Shown here: positions 48,111-60,139 of the stretch, piece by piece
Numbering within the stretch: position 1 is the first letter of the stretch
How the letters are laid out: every line of letters begins with the position of its first letter
Assembly: GCA_916700875.1 (NCBI GenBank)
Contig: CAKAKS010000062.1
Coordinates: forward strand, 15,913,460-15,977,459
Length of the DNA stretch: 64,000 nt
From: Sebastes aleutianus
Taxonomy: Eukaryota > Chordata > Actinopteri > Perciformes > Sebastidae
Direction of reading: 5' to 3'
Notes under the pieces: generated by a model
The model's input: only the letters and a program-made list of their open reading frames with translations
Database searches by the model: none
What the model was told of the DNA's origin: nothing
Translations under genes and position numbers: made by a program

Positions 48111-49304
48111 TATCAAAATATGTCATAGTACAGTATGCTAATAATTTGTCATTAAAAGGTCATAGTATCTGTATCTGTATCAAATCTGACAAAAAGCAAT
48201 AAGTTACTTCTTTCAAGTGTACGGTGCGTTTACTGAGAGAACTGAGGATGTCGAAAATTGTTATGAAAAAAGATAGTGTAGTAGTAGAATTAATTGATAA
48301 AAATCAGAGTATAGTATGTGGAAAAAGTAAAACAAAGTCATAGTATAGTATTTTGAAAAAGAGCAAAAATAAGTCATGGTATTATATGTCGAAAAGAAAG
48401 TCATAGTATAGTATGTTGAAAAAAAATCATAGTATAGTATATTGAAAAAAAAAAACAATAGTATGTAGAAAAATGTCATGGAAAGAAGTCATAGTATAGT
48501 ATGTAGAAACATTTCATGAAAAAAACTCATAATATATAGTATGTGGAAAAATTTAATTGATAAAAAAGTCATAGTATGGTATGGCGAAGAAAGTCATGAA
48601 AAAAGTCATAGTATAGTATGTTGAAAAATGTCATGGAAAAAAAAAAAGTCAGTCTAGTATGTCGGAAAATTTCATGAAAAAAGTCACAGTATAGTATGTT
48701 GATTAATTTCATTGAAAAAAAGTCATAGTATAGTATATGGAAAAATTTCATGAAAAAAAGTCATAGTTTAGTATGCTGAAAAATGTCCTGAAAAAAGTCA
48801 CAGTATAGTATGTCAATTAATTTCATTGAAAAAAAGTCATAGTATATAGTATGTCGAAAAATTTCATGAAAAGTCATAGTTTAGTAAATGGAAAAATTTC
48901 ATGAAAAAAGTCAGGGTATAGTATGTAGAAAAATGTCACGGAAAAAAAAAGGTCATAGTATGTCGATTAATTTAATGGAAAGAAATTCATACTATGTTGA
49001 AAAATGTCATGTAAAAAAGTCAATCCAGTATGTCGAATATTTTCATGGAAAAAAAAGTCATACAGTAGTATAGTTTGTAAAATTTCATGGAAAAGTCTTT
49101 ATGAAGTTTGTCGATTTAATTTCATTGAAAAGTCAAATTATAATATTTCAAATTTTCATGAAAAAAGTCATAGTAGTACTGTATGTCGAGAAAAAGTCTT
49201 AGTTTAGTATGTTGAAAAAAATTATAAAGTCATAGTATAGTATATCGAAAAAAAGTCATGAAAATAGTTTTAGTATAGCAGAAAAGAATATTAATGAAAA
49301 TAAT

Positions 49305-49650
49305 TATAATAATTTATTTTATTTATAGATTTTTTTTTGAAGGAACTCAAAGACACTTTAAATGAGTAAATAATCATAACATATAAAAACAACATAATAT
49401 ATAAAAGACAACAGTAATTACACATTAAAAGCTGTTCTAAAAAGGTTGAATTTTGATTTGAATGTGGACAGGCTGGTGTAGTCTCCGATGTGTTTGGGGA
49501 GTGATTTCCAGAGGGAGGGCAGCTTTGGAGAAGGCTCTGTCGCCCCAGGTCCGGTGCTTGGTCCTTAGTGGCAGGGACAGGAGGATGGCATCACAGGAAC
49601 GGAGGTTGCGTGAAGGAGTGTGGAGGTGGAGCAGGCCTGTGAGGTAAAAT
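49305..49650 (-). mobile_element. LINE 3' end within array, copy 2
   Basis: On the minus strand: RTWGDRAFSKAALPLWKSLP, then YTSLSTFKSK, the conserved C-terminal region of L2/CR1/Rex-type reverse-transcriptase ORFs. An A/T-rich ataaataaaataaa tail follows. It is the more complete of the two copies. Confidence 0.8.
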
Positions 49651-50994
49651 AATGAAAAGATTTAAAAAGCATGTCAAAAAAAAAAAGTCATGGTATAGTA
49701 TGTGGAACAAAAAGTCATAGTTAAGTATGTCGAAAATAAAGTCATAGTAAAAAAAATAAAAAAAGTCATAGTATGTCGAAGAAAAATCATAATATAGTAT
49801 GTCAAAAAAAAGTCATAGTATGTCGGACAAAAAGTCATAGTTTAGTATGTCGAAAAAAATAAAAAAAGCCATAGTATAGTGTGTGGAAAAGAGTAAGAAA
49901 ATGTATGCTTGCTGGTTCCACCTCTACATGGAGAATTAAGTGAGTAGAATATCTGACAGAGCGGTCCGATGCATTGTGGAGCATGCTGTAGACACTATTA
50001 ATAGGAATGTGGTCCACATGATGGCCTCTTGAAGTTCTACAACCTAAATGACACTCTTTTCCTATGTGCTGCATTCCTGTTCGTACGTTTGTTAATTTTA
50101 GTATGTTGAAAAAAAGAGTAAAAAAAAGTCATAGTATAGTATGTTGAAAAATGTAATAGTAAATTATGTCGAAAAATTATGTTGAAAAACGTCATAGTAT
50201 AGCATGTCGAAGAAAATAAAGTCAAAGTATATCATAAAACATGTCATGCTTTTGTATATCATAAAAATGTCGTAGTATAGTATGTCATGAAAAAAATGTC
50301 ACAAGAAGTCCTACTCTAGTATGTCATAAAAAAGTCATAGTTTGACATTTTTTATGGCTGACTAGTTTGACCTTTTTTGTGACATTTTGATGGCAAACTT
50401 TACTATGACTTGTAATGACATCATTTTGGCATACTGTAGTATGACTTTTTTATGACAGATGCTTGTAAGGGGGGCACAGTGTGATGCTGTAACCCAGTAG
50501 TTTATTAAATGTAAGCTATTGAAATGGACTGCGTATGATAAAAAATATAATTCATGCATTTCATGTCACATTCAGGGGCCGCACAAAATGTTTCTGAGGG
50601 CCGTCATTGGTGAGCTGCACTTTGACAAACTAAACTATGTTCTAAATAGTTCCAGATTCTAAGGAGACAGGTTCCTGTTTGTTTTCATTGCATCAACCAA
50701 TTAGACTCATTTTCACATCACAAGTAAAAAAAAACCAACACAGTCATGTTGTTCTGTGTATTTACTTTGACACTGACATTTAATTGAGGTAATTAACAGA
50801 TGAAAAGGAAACAGATGGTAAGAGACTGAAAACTCCATAACGTCTGTGTCCAAATTATGTGTTAGACGATGAGTTTTCACTGCTTTAATATTTAACCGCA
50901 TTTAAACAATTAGCTTAGAAAGTTTTGTTTCTTTTGTTTTATTCACTTTAGGCCGCAAAGCCAAACTAACACTACATATACTGTAGATTTATTT

Positions 50995-51143
50995 TAGGGA
51001 TGCACCGATACCGGATTGAATATCGGGCCGGTACTGACTCAAATAGCTGGAATGAATCCCAGTAACTTCCACACAGTGAGACACGCAGCTTATTAATTAA
51101 ACACTGTTATTGGGACTGAAAACGTTGGTTCGGTGCATCCCTA
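50995..51143 (+). repeat. hAT-like MITE, TAGGGATGCACCGA family, copy 2 (short)
   Basis: 149 bp with ends TAGGGATGCACCGAT and TTCGGTGCATCCCTA. Flanks ATTTATTT (50987-50994) and CTTTATTT (51144-51151) match at 7 of 8. It is a strongly internally deleted relative of the 4982 element. Confidence 0.82.
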
Positions 51144-51545
51144 CTTTATTTGCAACAGAAAGTATTTAACCCTAATTAATTAGTGGTACCCAGTGCAGAC
51201 TGTGTGAATGAATACTATACAGAAGCTGCTGCAGCTGAGGAGTTTGTGTTAAACCAGTGAGCGACTTTCAGCACTGCTGCGTTCGAAAAGTCAACAAAAA
51301 TAACGTCCCATCGTCTTTTCCTAACCACTTTTCCTTGACGTCGATGGAAAACATCATGAGGTCAAGGAAAGATGAGAAGGAGAATTAAGACAACCGTGGT
51401 GTTAAGAGAATCCGACTGCACTTTCACCAGGCTGCTCAATTATGATGCGACGGCGGCGGATGTTAGTGACGCGGGTCTGCCGTGGTGAAACTACAATGTT
51501 CAGAAGATGGACTACAAAAGGTGCTGCATTCCCCCGTGCATTTTT

Positions 51546-51742
51546 TTTTTTTTTTTAAAGTTATTTTTTTGGGGGCATTTTCCATTTTTATTGACAGGAC
51601 AGTGGATAGAGTCTTGAAAGGGGGGAGAGAGAGAGTGGATGCGGAAAGGGCCACAGGCCGGATTCGAACCCGGGCCGCCGCGGTCAGGACCAAGCCTTAA
51701 TACATGGATGCCCGCTCTACCAACTGAGCTAACCCAGGCGCC
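51546..51742 (-). mobile_element. tRNA-derived SINE
   Basis: Minus-strand order: a tRNA-like head with A box TTAGCTCAGTTGGTAGAGC and B box GGGTTCGAATCC, a body with ctctctctcccccctttcaa and cactgtcctgtcaataaaaa, and an A-rich tail. The tRNA head lacks a pairing acceptor stem, so it is not a tRNA gene. The 15-bp target duplication CCCCCGTGCATTTTT (51531-51545 and 51743-51757) is perfect, although its T-run merges with the tail. Confidence 0.9.
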
Positions 51743-52204
51743 CCCCCGTGCATTTTTAAATAGGTCATTCAATGACAGGCTCCTTCACCCGCGCTGTGTG
51801 AAAGAGAGATACCACCGGTCCTTCTGCTGCTGTAACACTTAACATCAACATGTAAAAAAGGATTATCTGACCTAACGTGGACAACCGGTGAAAAATCTCA
51901 CTTCATTATTAAGTTTGGAATTGAAATAAACAAAGGAATAAATGAAAAATAGTTTTGGAGAAAGTGTAAGATAATTCTTCCAACTTCTTTTCGGACATGT
52001 AATATTTATTTATGTTGATTATTTGTTAATTGATTGTTTACTGTTCATTTTATTTGTTATTCTTGTTTTGTTTTTTTACTAAGGTATTTGTTACATGTTC
52101 GAAATAAGTGAAACGAAATGGTTGTCACTGCCCACTCATATTAAACATGAATCCCAATTAGTGTATGAGCTTATGAAAATAATATGCAAGATAAGCATAT
52201 AGTT

Positions 52205-54180
52205 TGTTATTATGAACGGCCGAATGGTGCATCACTTTAAATGCTAAGGCCGCAAAGAATTGTGGGATGTTTTTCTCTCTTTTCCTTTGGTAAAGGATGG
52301 TCCAGTGTATCCTAAATGCTAAAGGAAATAATAAAAGAAGCATTGAAGCTCCTTTCCTTAGCATTTGGAGAATTCAAACAGCTCTTATCATGGCTGCTTC
52401 TCAGATACTTCCGGGTCATTTCACTCCATTAGGAACCTATTCGACCGCAGCCCAGGTTCTAAACTTGATGTCGTATCCGGTTCCTCTAGTACAAACAAAC
52501 GAAAGTTTCCTTAGTTCCTGATAGTTCCTGGGGTCCTAAAAAAGTTCCCCTGGTGAGTACTTTACATACTAATGGTATACGGTTGCTAGTATACAAGGAA
52601 TCAACATATTTTACCATCAACAGTAAATGAGGAAAACTAAATTGATAGATGATAATTAGAAAACAGAAATTTGTGGCAGGTGCTTGAAATTCAAAAATCA
52701 ACAATTATAATATAGTCAAATGATATTTGGATATGTTTATAACTACCACTTGCTATACTGTATTTATTTGACACCTATGTTTCCATACAGTAAGTGTAAT
52801 GTTATCTAATTCCCACTTGGTGGCACCATCTATCTATCTCTTACATTTCTACTGGAGGCCTCAGTCATCATATAATTCATGCAACAGCACCGGTTGTCAG
52901 CTTTGACCATCTTCCCTCACAGCCTCGCCCTCTCCTGTGTCACAGCATCTCCTCTCATACACCTCAGGAGTGAAATATTATCTACCCATTTTATTCATAC
53001 ATGTAACGCTTGATTAAGGTCAAATGGGGATCTAAAATATGATAAAAGCATCTGTTGGGCTCGAATAGAATCTGTCACCCCAACCACAGCAATTGACCAT
53101 AATCACACAATTATGAAGCGATGAGACACTTTGGCTTTATGGGGAGGGTGCTTTGCTAAAATGGCCCACGTAAAACCCCATCTGTACAAATGGGCCTTGG
53201 ATTTGAGCCAAAGCAGGGGCTAAAAGACCCGATATATCAAGTCACGGCACATCTAGCAGAGGGGAGCGGCGAGCGGCTGACAAAACGGCAAGTCTGTTGG
53301 TGTCAAAGAAAAACATAATTCAAATATTTGTAGGCGCTATCAATTTTGTAGGTACAGAATTCCCTCATGTAATTTCAGTAGCAAATAAAATTAACAAAGA
53401 TGATTCATGAGCCAAATGAATCCGAACCAGCTGATAACACAGTTTGCTCTGCAGTTTATTCAAGTATTTATATGACAATAATTCATCTCAGCTGTCATAA
53501 GTGAGTGTGTTTGTATACCGTTTGTATATATCTCTGTGTATGAGTATATATGAATGTGTATCTGTGGACACTTAATTGCAAAAATATTGCCTTTTATCCT
53601 TTTTCTATATTTAATTTAAATGTCTCTTGTATGTGCATACATTATGTTTATATGTGTATAATATATATTTATTTTCTCTTTTTTAAAGTTATTACTTATT
53701 ATTGCAAATTAAAGAAACTTAAAAATAAAATATTGTTCTCAAAAATAAGTGTAGGGCTAGACCTAACCATTATTTTTTATTATTTATGAATTTGTCAGCA
53801 GTTTTTCTTTAATTATAAATACAGTGAATGATTATGAGATAAATAAAAAACAGAAATGGATTACTTGCAGCCGTTCGGCATCTTTTTTCAACATTTTGTA
53901 GGTTATCTGTAACTCTTGCTGCTGTTGTTTTAAAACCTGAACTTTAGTTTTTGTGTTTGCAAACATCCTGCAAGCGCAGATCCAGCGGATGTGATACAAA
54001 ATATTATAAAAACCATCAAAGAAAACCTGTGAAGAAGGTTCAATTTTATTCAAAAAGAGTTATTCCACAGTCAAAAATACTGCTTTACTAATTATAATGT
54101 AGCCATACTGTAGTCCCTATGTATGACTGATCTGCTGTGCTATATTGGAACAGAAACACTGATGTATAATGTAAATGAAT
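52205..54180. other. Non-coding sequence, few features
   Basis: A possible repeat remnant lies at 52205-52555 (genes not recognised; ccttagcatttggag pairs loosely with aaatgctaaagg). The rest is AT-rich unique-looking DNA with no exon recognised on either strand. Confidence 0.4.
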
Positions 54181-54194
54181 TTTGGATCAGACGT

Positions 54195-54397
54195 GATTCA
54201 GCTACGTTTGATTCAGTAACCCATCCATAGATTAACTGATAAACTATTTTGTCAATCAAAAGTGAGAAAATGGTGAAAAAAAGCCAATCATAGTATCCAG
54301 AGTATGTTTGGCATCTTTGCTTGACAGACGACTTATTAATCAATAATCAAAACTATTGTCATTTAATTATCCATCGACAATTATTTTCAGCGCTACA
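54195..54397 (+). repeat. Degenerate MITE fragment, TAGGGCTGCAAC-like
   Basis: Contains attaactgataaac, gtgagaaaatggtgaaaaa and a cgacaattattttcagcgcta end similar to the right end of the family. It is diverged, and no duplication is visible. Confidence 0.4.
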
Positions 54398-54833
54398 CGA
54401 GAGGGTTCATTGCTTTTCAGTTACCACCTGCAGGTCTTTCCAAACATTGAATTTAGGTTCCTCAAAAAAAGGCCGTAGAAAGTAATAAAGTCTTAAATTT
54501 AATTTATAAAATCTAAAATATTTTCTCTCATGTCATATAATGATGTTTTGAAATGTTTGTGTATCTGACTTGGACTCTGCTGGAAGATAGCACACACACA
54601 CCTATAAGCTAAAAGTGGGATTGTTGCGACAGTTTTATAATCCTTTTTTTAATGGAGTTTCCGTCAGCACTATCAGACCTGTAGCAAACAGTTACTACTG
54701 CAGCTAGCTGGGAAAGCCTATCATCTTATAATGGGCAAGTATTGATTCAGCAAAAACTTGAACTTAAATTAAGTAATATTGTTCACTGGTTAATCTATTT
54801 ATCCATTTAATGTTGCTTATCTGTATGGGGTCA

Positions 54834-55692
54834 GAACAGTCTCAATATTAACTAATGCACACAGAAGGATTCACAAATGTATTTTGTGATTTATATATAA
54901 ATGACTCTCCACAAAAATATTTTTCACTGCACAGAGAAATAGTTATTGTTGTATATAAAGTTAAAAAATCCACATAAACATTTAAAAAAAATTCACAAAT
55001 ATATTTCTGATGCACACATAAATATGTCTTTTTTTTAAATAAATGTAATAGAAATCCACAAATATATGTATTTAAAAGTATTTGCAATTTTCATCAAAAA
55101 CACATTTAGATGTTGTTACATTTATATACAAACTGCTGAACCTGCATTTAGAAACTGCTTGTCATGTGTGAACTTCACTGCATTTGTGTGTGTGTTTTTT
55201 TTTTGAGACTCCCCTGACGTACACTGATCCACAAATGCATTTTTTTCATGAGGGAATTATCTGTAGCCAATCAGATGCCTCCCTCTTTTTCAGCCAATGA
55301 AATGAGCATGTTCCTACGGGGGTATGGGGTCAACCCAACATGGAAAGTAGTCAGATAGCTAGCTCTGGTGAAGTGGTCAAACGTTCAACTTGTGAATCCC
55401 AACTAAGTGTTGAAGCAATCAAACCTGAGCAGATACACCTGTAATGATCCTTATTACAATTATATCCAGTTTCTCTTAATAAATCCATGAGACACGCTCA
55501 TGTGATTGGCTGGAAAGGAGGGAGACATCTGATTGGCTACAGATAATTCCCTGTTGGATACGACGATAACTATTTCTGTGTGCATTTAAAAAAATATTTT
55601 TGTGGAGAGAGTCATTTATATATAAATCACAAAATAAATGTGTAAATGCTTCTGTGTGCATTCATTAATATTGAGACTGATCGGACCCCATA
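54834..55692. repeat. Fold-back (long inverted repeat) element
   Basis: Left arm TATGGGGTCAGAACAGTCTC and the complement of the right arm TATGGGGTCCGATCAGTCTC align. The match continues for about 110 bp through aatgcacacagaag and tttatatataaatgactctc. A second inner pair (gaattatctgtagccaatc near 55255 and its complement near 55540) extends the palindrome toward its centre at about 55380. No ORF and no clear target duplication. Confidence 0.8.
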
Positions 55693-55699
55693 AATCTGG

Positions 55700-56790
55700 A
55701 TCCAGGTTGCCTTAATTTAATAAATGATATCATTAACAGTTATATATATTTATGTTATATACTGCTGCTAATAGTAAATAATTCCAAGCCATATTGTTCC
55801 TGTTTTTCCATCATGCCTTCATAGTTTGGCCAGTATTAATTGGCATTATATGTGGTATTAAAAAGTTCTTAAATTGAACTGCAGAAACCCGGATTCATCA
55901 ACAGACTTCTCATCATACCCAACAACACGTTTCAACTGAGAATAATATAAAAACACTACTTACTTCTCTAATAAATCAACTAATGTAGCATATATTGCTT
56001 GTATAATATACATCATATTTTTTCGTACTGCAGTGTGTGTGTTTGTGTGTGTGTGTGTGTGTGTTGTGTGGATGTTTGGGAGCTGCAGCAGCAGGTTTCT
56101 TGTCTGGAGCTTTAGACAGTGCATCCATCAGCTCGGCGCTCCACCATCTGCTGCTAACGCTGCAGCGCTCGGCCCTGCTAAGAGCCATCTGCAGCCGGCT
56201 TCATTTACATCGCTCTGAGAAGTTTTACTTTGGACTCACAACAAGTGCTGAGTGGCTTTTAAAAAGAAAACATCAGGAGCTACTTACAGTATTTGTCAAA
56301 TTAAGAAAAAAGCAGGTACAACGAGGAATATAAAAGGCAAAAAGCTGTGTATTACATGCTCCTTCTGCAGCATCAATCATCCAACACACTGGTTGATGAA
56401 TGGTTATTGATACTCTGTTCATAACCTCATGTTAAGGGCTCATTACTTATTGTGGCAGCATGTACCATGAATATGAACAGTGTCCAACTCCTAGTGATGC
56501 AAGCTGTGATCACACTATCGATCCAGAAGAGGGAGACAAACGCCTAAAAATCACAGAGATTTGGATTATAGAGTGCACACAGTCCTAATAAACTGTATAT
56601 CAGAATGAGACCACATCACTGAAACAAGCATCTTACAGCCTAAAGCTGCACTGGAGGCACATATAATTGAACCAGATGTTAGACTGTGGCCACGAACCAA
56701 CGGGGCCACAGAGGGGACAGTTAATATTAAAGAAGCTGCCACTCCTGCTGTTACCTGAAAAAGTGCAATGCAACCAGAATTAGCGTAATT
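55700..56790. other. Non-coding sequence with (GT)n and one unexplained frame
   Basis: (GT)n at 56034-56063 runs into a 98-codon plus-strand frame (56037-56333) that looks compositionally more gene-like than its surroundings. Otherwise nothing is recognised. Confidence 0.4.
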
Positions 56791-56792
56791 AA

Positions 56793-57118
56793 CTGCAACG
56801 ATTAGTTGTTAACTATTAAATTAAATACCATCTATTTTGATAATCGATTTGAGAATTTTTTTGAAGAAAAAAAGTCAAAATTCTCTAATTCCAGCTTCAT
56901 AAATGTGAATATTTTCTGGTTTCTTTACTCCTCTATGACGGTAAGCTGAATATCTTTGAGTTGTGGACTAAAACCAGACATTTGAGGACGTCATCTTTGG
57001 TTTTGGGAAACACTGATCCACATTTTTCACCATTTTTCTGATATTTTATTGACCCAACAACTATTCGATTAATCGAGAAAATAATCGACAATAAAAATAA
57101 CCTTTAATTGCTGCCCTA
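56793..57118 (+). repeat. hAT-like MITE, TAGGGCTGCAAC family, copy 3
   Basis: Starts near AACTGCAACGATTAG and ends TTGCTGCCCTA. The interior matches copy 1 (tactcctctatgacggtaa, gagttgtggac, gaggacgtcatc). Ends are approximate and no clean target duplication was found. Confidence 0.7.
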
Positions 57119-57307
57119 CATGAAAACCTTTGAAGTTCAAACAGATCAGTGAAGGAGTAAAAAAAAATAATTCATTTCTTTAACCAGATTTCCTTCTTCA
57201 GCTGCAGTTTCAGTTACTGGATGTGATGTTCAAAGAAAATATTCTCATCTGTGACTTGATGCATTCTCTCTCTCTATTTTAGACAACTAGAAATAGTTTT
57301 ACTAATG

Positions 57308-57696
57308 TATTTCACTGCTTTACCTTGCCGTCACCCAGCCCTTTCGGACGGGGAACTGAAGCCGTAATCTATGCTGTCTTCAAAGCCACCAGACTCCATT
57401 GACAATAACATACATTTTACCTTGAAGAACATGGGGGTTGCTGGTCTACCGCTGCCTCGATCGGTTAGTTTCTTTGTGTTGTTGTGTGACTTTGGAGAAT
57501 CCGAACTAAAGACATCAAAGTCATAGAATTAAAACTAAACAATCGAGGCAGTGGTAGACCAGCAACTTCCATGTTCTGCGACACAAAATTACTGTTTTTG
57601 TCAATGGAGTTTGGTGGCTTAGAATAGAGCACAGATAATGGCTTCAGTTCCCCGTCATAAAGGGCTGTCTGACAGTAAGGTAAAGCAGTGAAAATA
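57308..57696. repeat. Fold-back MITE, 389 bp
   Basis: Nearly the whole element is palindromic. The left TATTTCACTGCTTTACC and ggggaactgaagcc are mirrored by ggcttcagttcccc and ggtaaagcagtgaaaata on the right. The inner gttgctggtctaccgctgcc is mirrored by ggcagtggtagaccagcaac. The centre is near 57500. Confidence 0.82.
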
Positions 57697-58136
57697 TTCT
57701 AAATATAGCGTACACTTAAGCTGATATTTATTTTTCTGACAGTATCATGCATATTCTGTTACATTGTGTTCCAGTTCTTTATTGAAGCTATATGATGTTC
57801 ACACGAATATATATACAAGAAATATTCAAACCCAGAACTCCAGGTGTTTTTATGGTCGCACCATACTGTATAATGAAATGCTGATTTTTATGGATGCCTT
57901 GTGAACAATTTCATACAAAGTTCTGCAAAATTCAGACGGCCAACTTTGGGATTTCAAAGTAAAGTTCTGTGGGTTTGAACAAAGTTTGGTTGAACAGCAT
58001 GAGCTTGTAATGAACTACCCATCAGCAGGGAGCTGCTTGTGATGTGGTTAAAAACTCAGAAGAGTTGAACATTTTATAGTGGTAAAAAGTTTTCTGGTGG
58101 AAGCTGTTGATCACTGGCATTACACTATTCACAGCA

Positions 58137-58691
58137 TTAACCTTCCTGCTGTCCTCTGGTCAAATTTGACCTGTTTTCAGACTTCATTTATATCATAAAT
58201 ATGGATTTTTTTTCATCTAATTGCTCCAAAATATCATGGATGGTTCCCTACTTTGGTCTTTGCAAAAAATAATGAATGACTTATGGGTGTTTTATTCAAA
58301 TTTATAGCATACATTTTGACCTTGGAAGACCACAGGTGTCATTATTTGCTGCCATTAAAAAAATGTAAATGGTTTCAAAACAATATTCTGATTAAAATTT
58401 GACATATACCAGCCTGTGATAATCCATCAACATTATGTTTCTCTGATAATAACTATAGTCAAAATAATTCATAATTTCTGGGGGGGGGGTTTAACTCAAT
58501 TTCACGGATATTAGGGCTATTAACCTTAATTTCCCCCCCAAAAATTAAAGAAAACGTGTGGTAATGAGTTGGAATGAAGTTGGCCAAAAAGGTGTCACAC
58601 AGAATTTGGTGATAATTTATACTGTTTGCTTTATAAACAGTCAAACAAGACAGAAGTTGCACAGTCGACGGGAAGACAATAGGAGGGTTAA
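58137..58691 (+). repeat. TTAA-bounded (piggyBac-like) MITE, second family
   Basis: 555 bp. Left end TTAACCTTCCTGCTGTCC; right end GACAATAGGAGGGTTAA. The inverted ends match over about 17 bp with mismatches, and TTAA sits at both tips. The subterminal tggtcaaatttgacc is palindromic. No transposase ORF. Confidence 0.7.
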
Positions 58692-59317
58692 ACATGTTCC
58701 GGGCTCAGTGATTACATTTGACCGAAATCATGCACACAGACGACATGATAAAAATGTCCTGCAGAATGTTTCACAGCTTGCCATTCTGCAAAACTACCTT
58801 TAACTAAGTTGTTGAGCCTCGGCAGGGCGCTCCCACATGAAGCACAAAGACAAGAAGAAATACTGGCCTGCGTGACATTTGCTCCAGTCTGGACGGCTTA
58901 ATGCAATTGTGGTTTAATACCCTTTACAACAGTGTGGAGGTGCTGTCATTAGGAATTCAGCCGGGCTGAAACTAACCTTCCCTCCTTCAACCTATTAGGG
59001 AAAATAATGATAAGAATCCTGAAAAAGCGCCGTGCTATAAATGGAAACAAAAGTGCTGGGCTCAACAGAACAGGAGCTCCAGCCACAATTTGTGGAATTA
59101 GGTGAGCGCACGGCCGACGACCCGCAGCCTTGTGGGTAATGCAAGGTCAGATGGGGAATTGGGTGATCTGAGAGCCGGGCATTAGAAAACTCACTTTGTT
59201 GGCACGAGGCAGCAAATCAACGACAGCAGAGACAGATGGAGAAATGAGGAAATGAGGCTGAGAAAGAGGAAATGGAAAGAGAGAAGAGAGGGAGGGAGGA
59301 GTGTGTGGGGGGAAAAT

Positions 59318-59873
59318 ATCATGGGAGTGGGAAAATATGCTTGCTTTATGCAAATGTATGTATGAATTTATTATTGGAAATCAATTAACAACACAAAATA
59401 ATGACAGATATTGTCCAGAAACCCTCACAGGTACTGCATTTAGCATAAAACAATATGCTCCAATCATAACATGGTAAACTGCAGCCCAACAGGCAACAAC
59501 AGCTGTCAGTGTGCTGACTTGACTATGACTTGCCCCAAACTACATGTGATTATCATCAAATGCATCTGTAAAGGGGAGACTGGTAAAACTAATTTTCATT
59601 CACATATCTTGAGGTCAGAGGTCAAGGGACCCCTTTGAAAATGGTCATGACAGTTTTTCTTTGCCAAAATTTAGCACAAGTTTGGATTGTTATTCAACCT
59701 CTTTTGTGACAAGCTAGTATGTCATTGTTGATACCAATGGATTCATTAGGTTTTCTAGTTTCATATGATACCGGTATCTTCACTCTAGCTTTAAAATGGA
59801 CAACGCTACAACCTCTGAAAGATCGTTACTGCGTTAAAGAAATTAGTAAAACGGATTACCTTTGACAGCCCTA
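59318..59873 (-). repeat. hAT-like MITE, TAGGGCTGTCAA family, copy 4 (truncated)
   Basis: Reverse-orientation copy with the inner end retained (TTTGACAGCCCTA at 59862-59873). The other terminus, including the attaatcg repeats, is missing. The interior matches copy 1 (ttgctttatgcaaatg, aggtcaagggaccc). Confidence 0.8.
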
Positions 59874-59889
59874 CTATAAATGTATTAAT

Positions 59890-60132
59890 CTATTCATTAT
59901 TTAGTCTAAAAAAAGAAAAAGAAAACGGCCATCAAATTGCCAAGCTCTAAGAGACATATTGAAATTGTTTTTTTGTCCAAACCAAGATTCCAAAACTCAA
60001 AAATATATAATATACTGTAAATACTCAACGATACAACAACAAAGAGCAGTAAATCATCACATTTAAAAATGTGAAGCTGGAACCAGAGATTGTTTTGAAG
60101 TTTTGTTGACAAACGACGAATCAACTAATCCC
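59890..60132 (-). repeat. Degenerate MITE fragment, TAGGGCTGCAAC-like, minus
   Basis: Reverse-orientation matches to the family interior (aaatgtgaagctggaa, gttgacaaacgacgaatcaactaat). It lies directly beside a hAT MITE copy (59318-59873). Boundaries are approximate. Confidence 0.4.
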
Positions 60133-60139
60133 ACCATGG

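Larger units (their letters stand above)
47530..50460. repeat. Imperfect tandem array of GTCATAGTATAGTATGTCGAAAAA-like units
   Basis: Dozens of diverged copies of a unit containing gtcatagtatagtatgtcg, usually followed by an A-run and ttcatg or gtcatg. Unit length varies from about 25 to 60 bp. Most are in plus orientation (47690-47810, 48115-49300, 49670-50345), but both margins (47530-47680 and 50345-50455) carry the reverse orientation (actatgactttttatgac). Two LINE 3'-end segments are embedded at 47815-48110 and 49305-49650. Confidence 0.8.

Noticed and set aside
47530..50460. CRISPR-like or phage-type repeat array
   Set aside because: Units are diverged, variable in length and lack distinct spacers; the context is a vertebrate genome with LINE pieces.
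51655..51742. tRNA gene on the minus strand
   Set aside because: A and B boxes are good, but there is no pairing acceptor stem, and a SINE body, A-rich tail and 15-bp target duplication follow. It is a tRNA-derived SINE.
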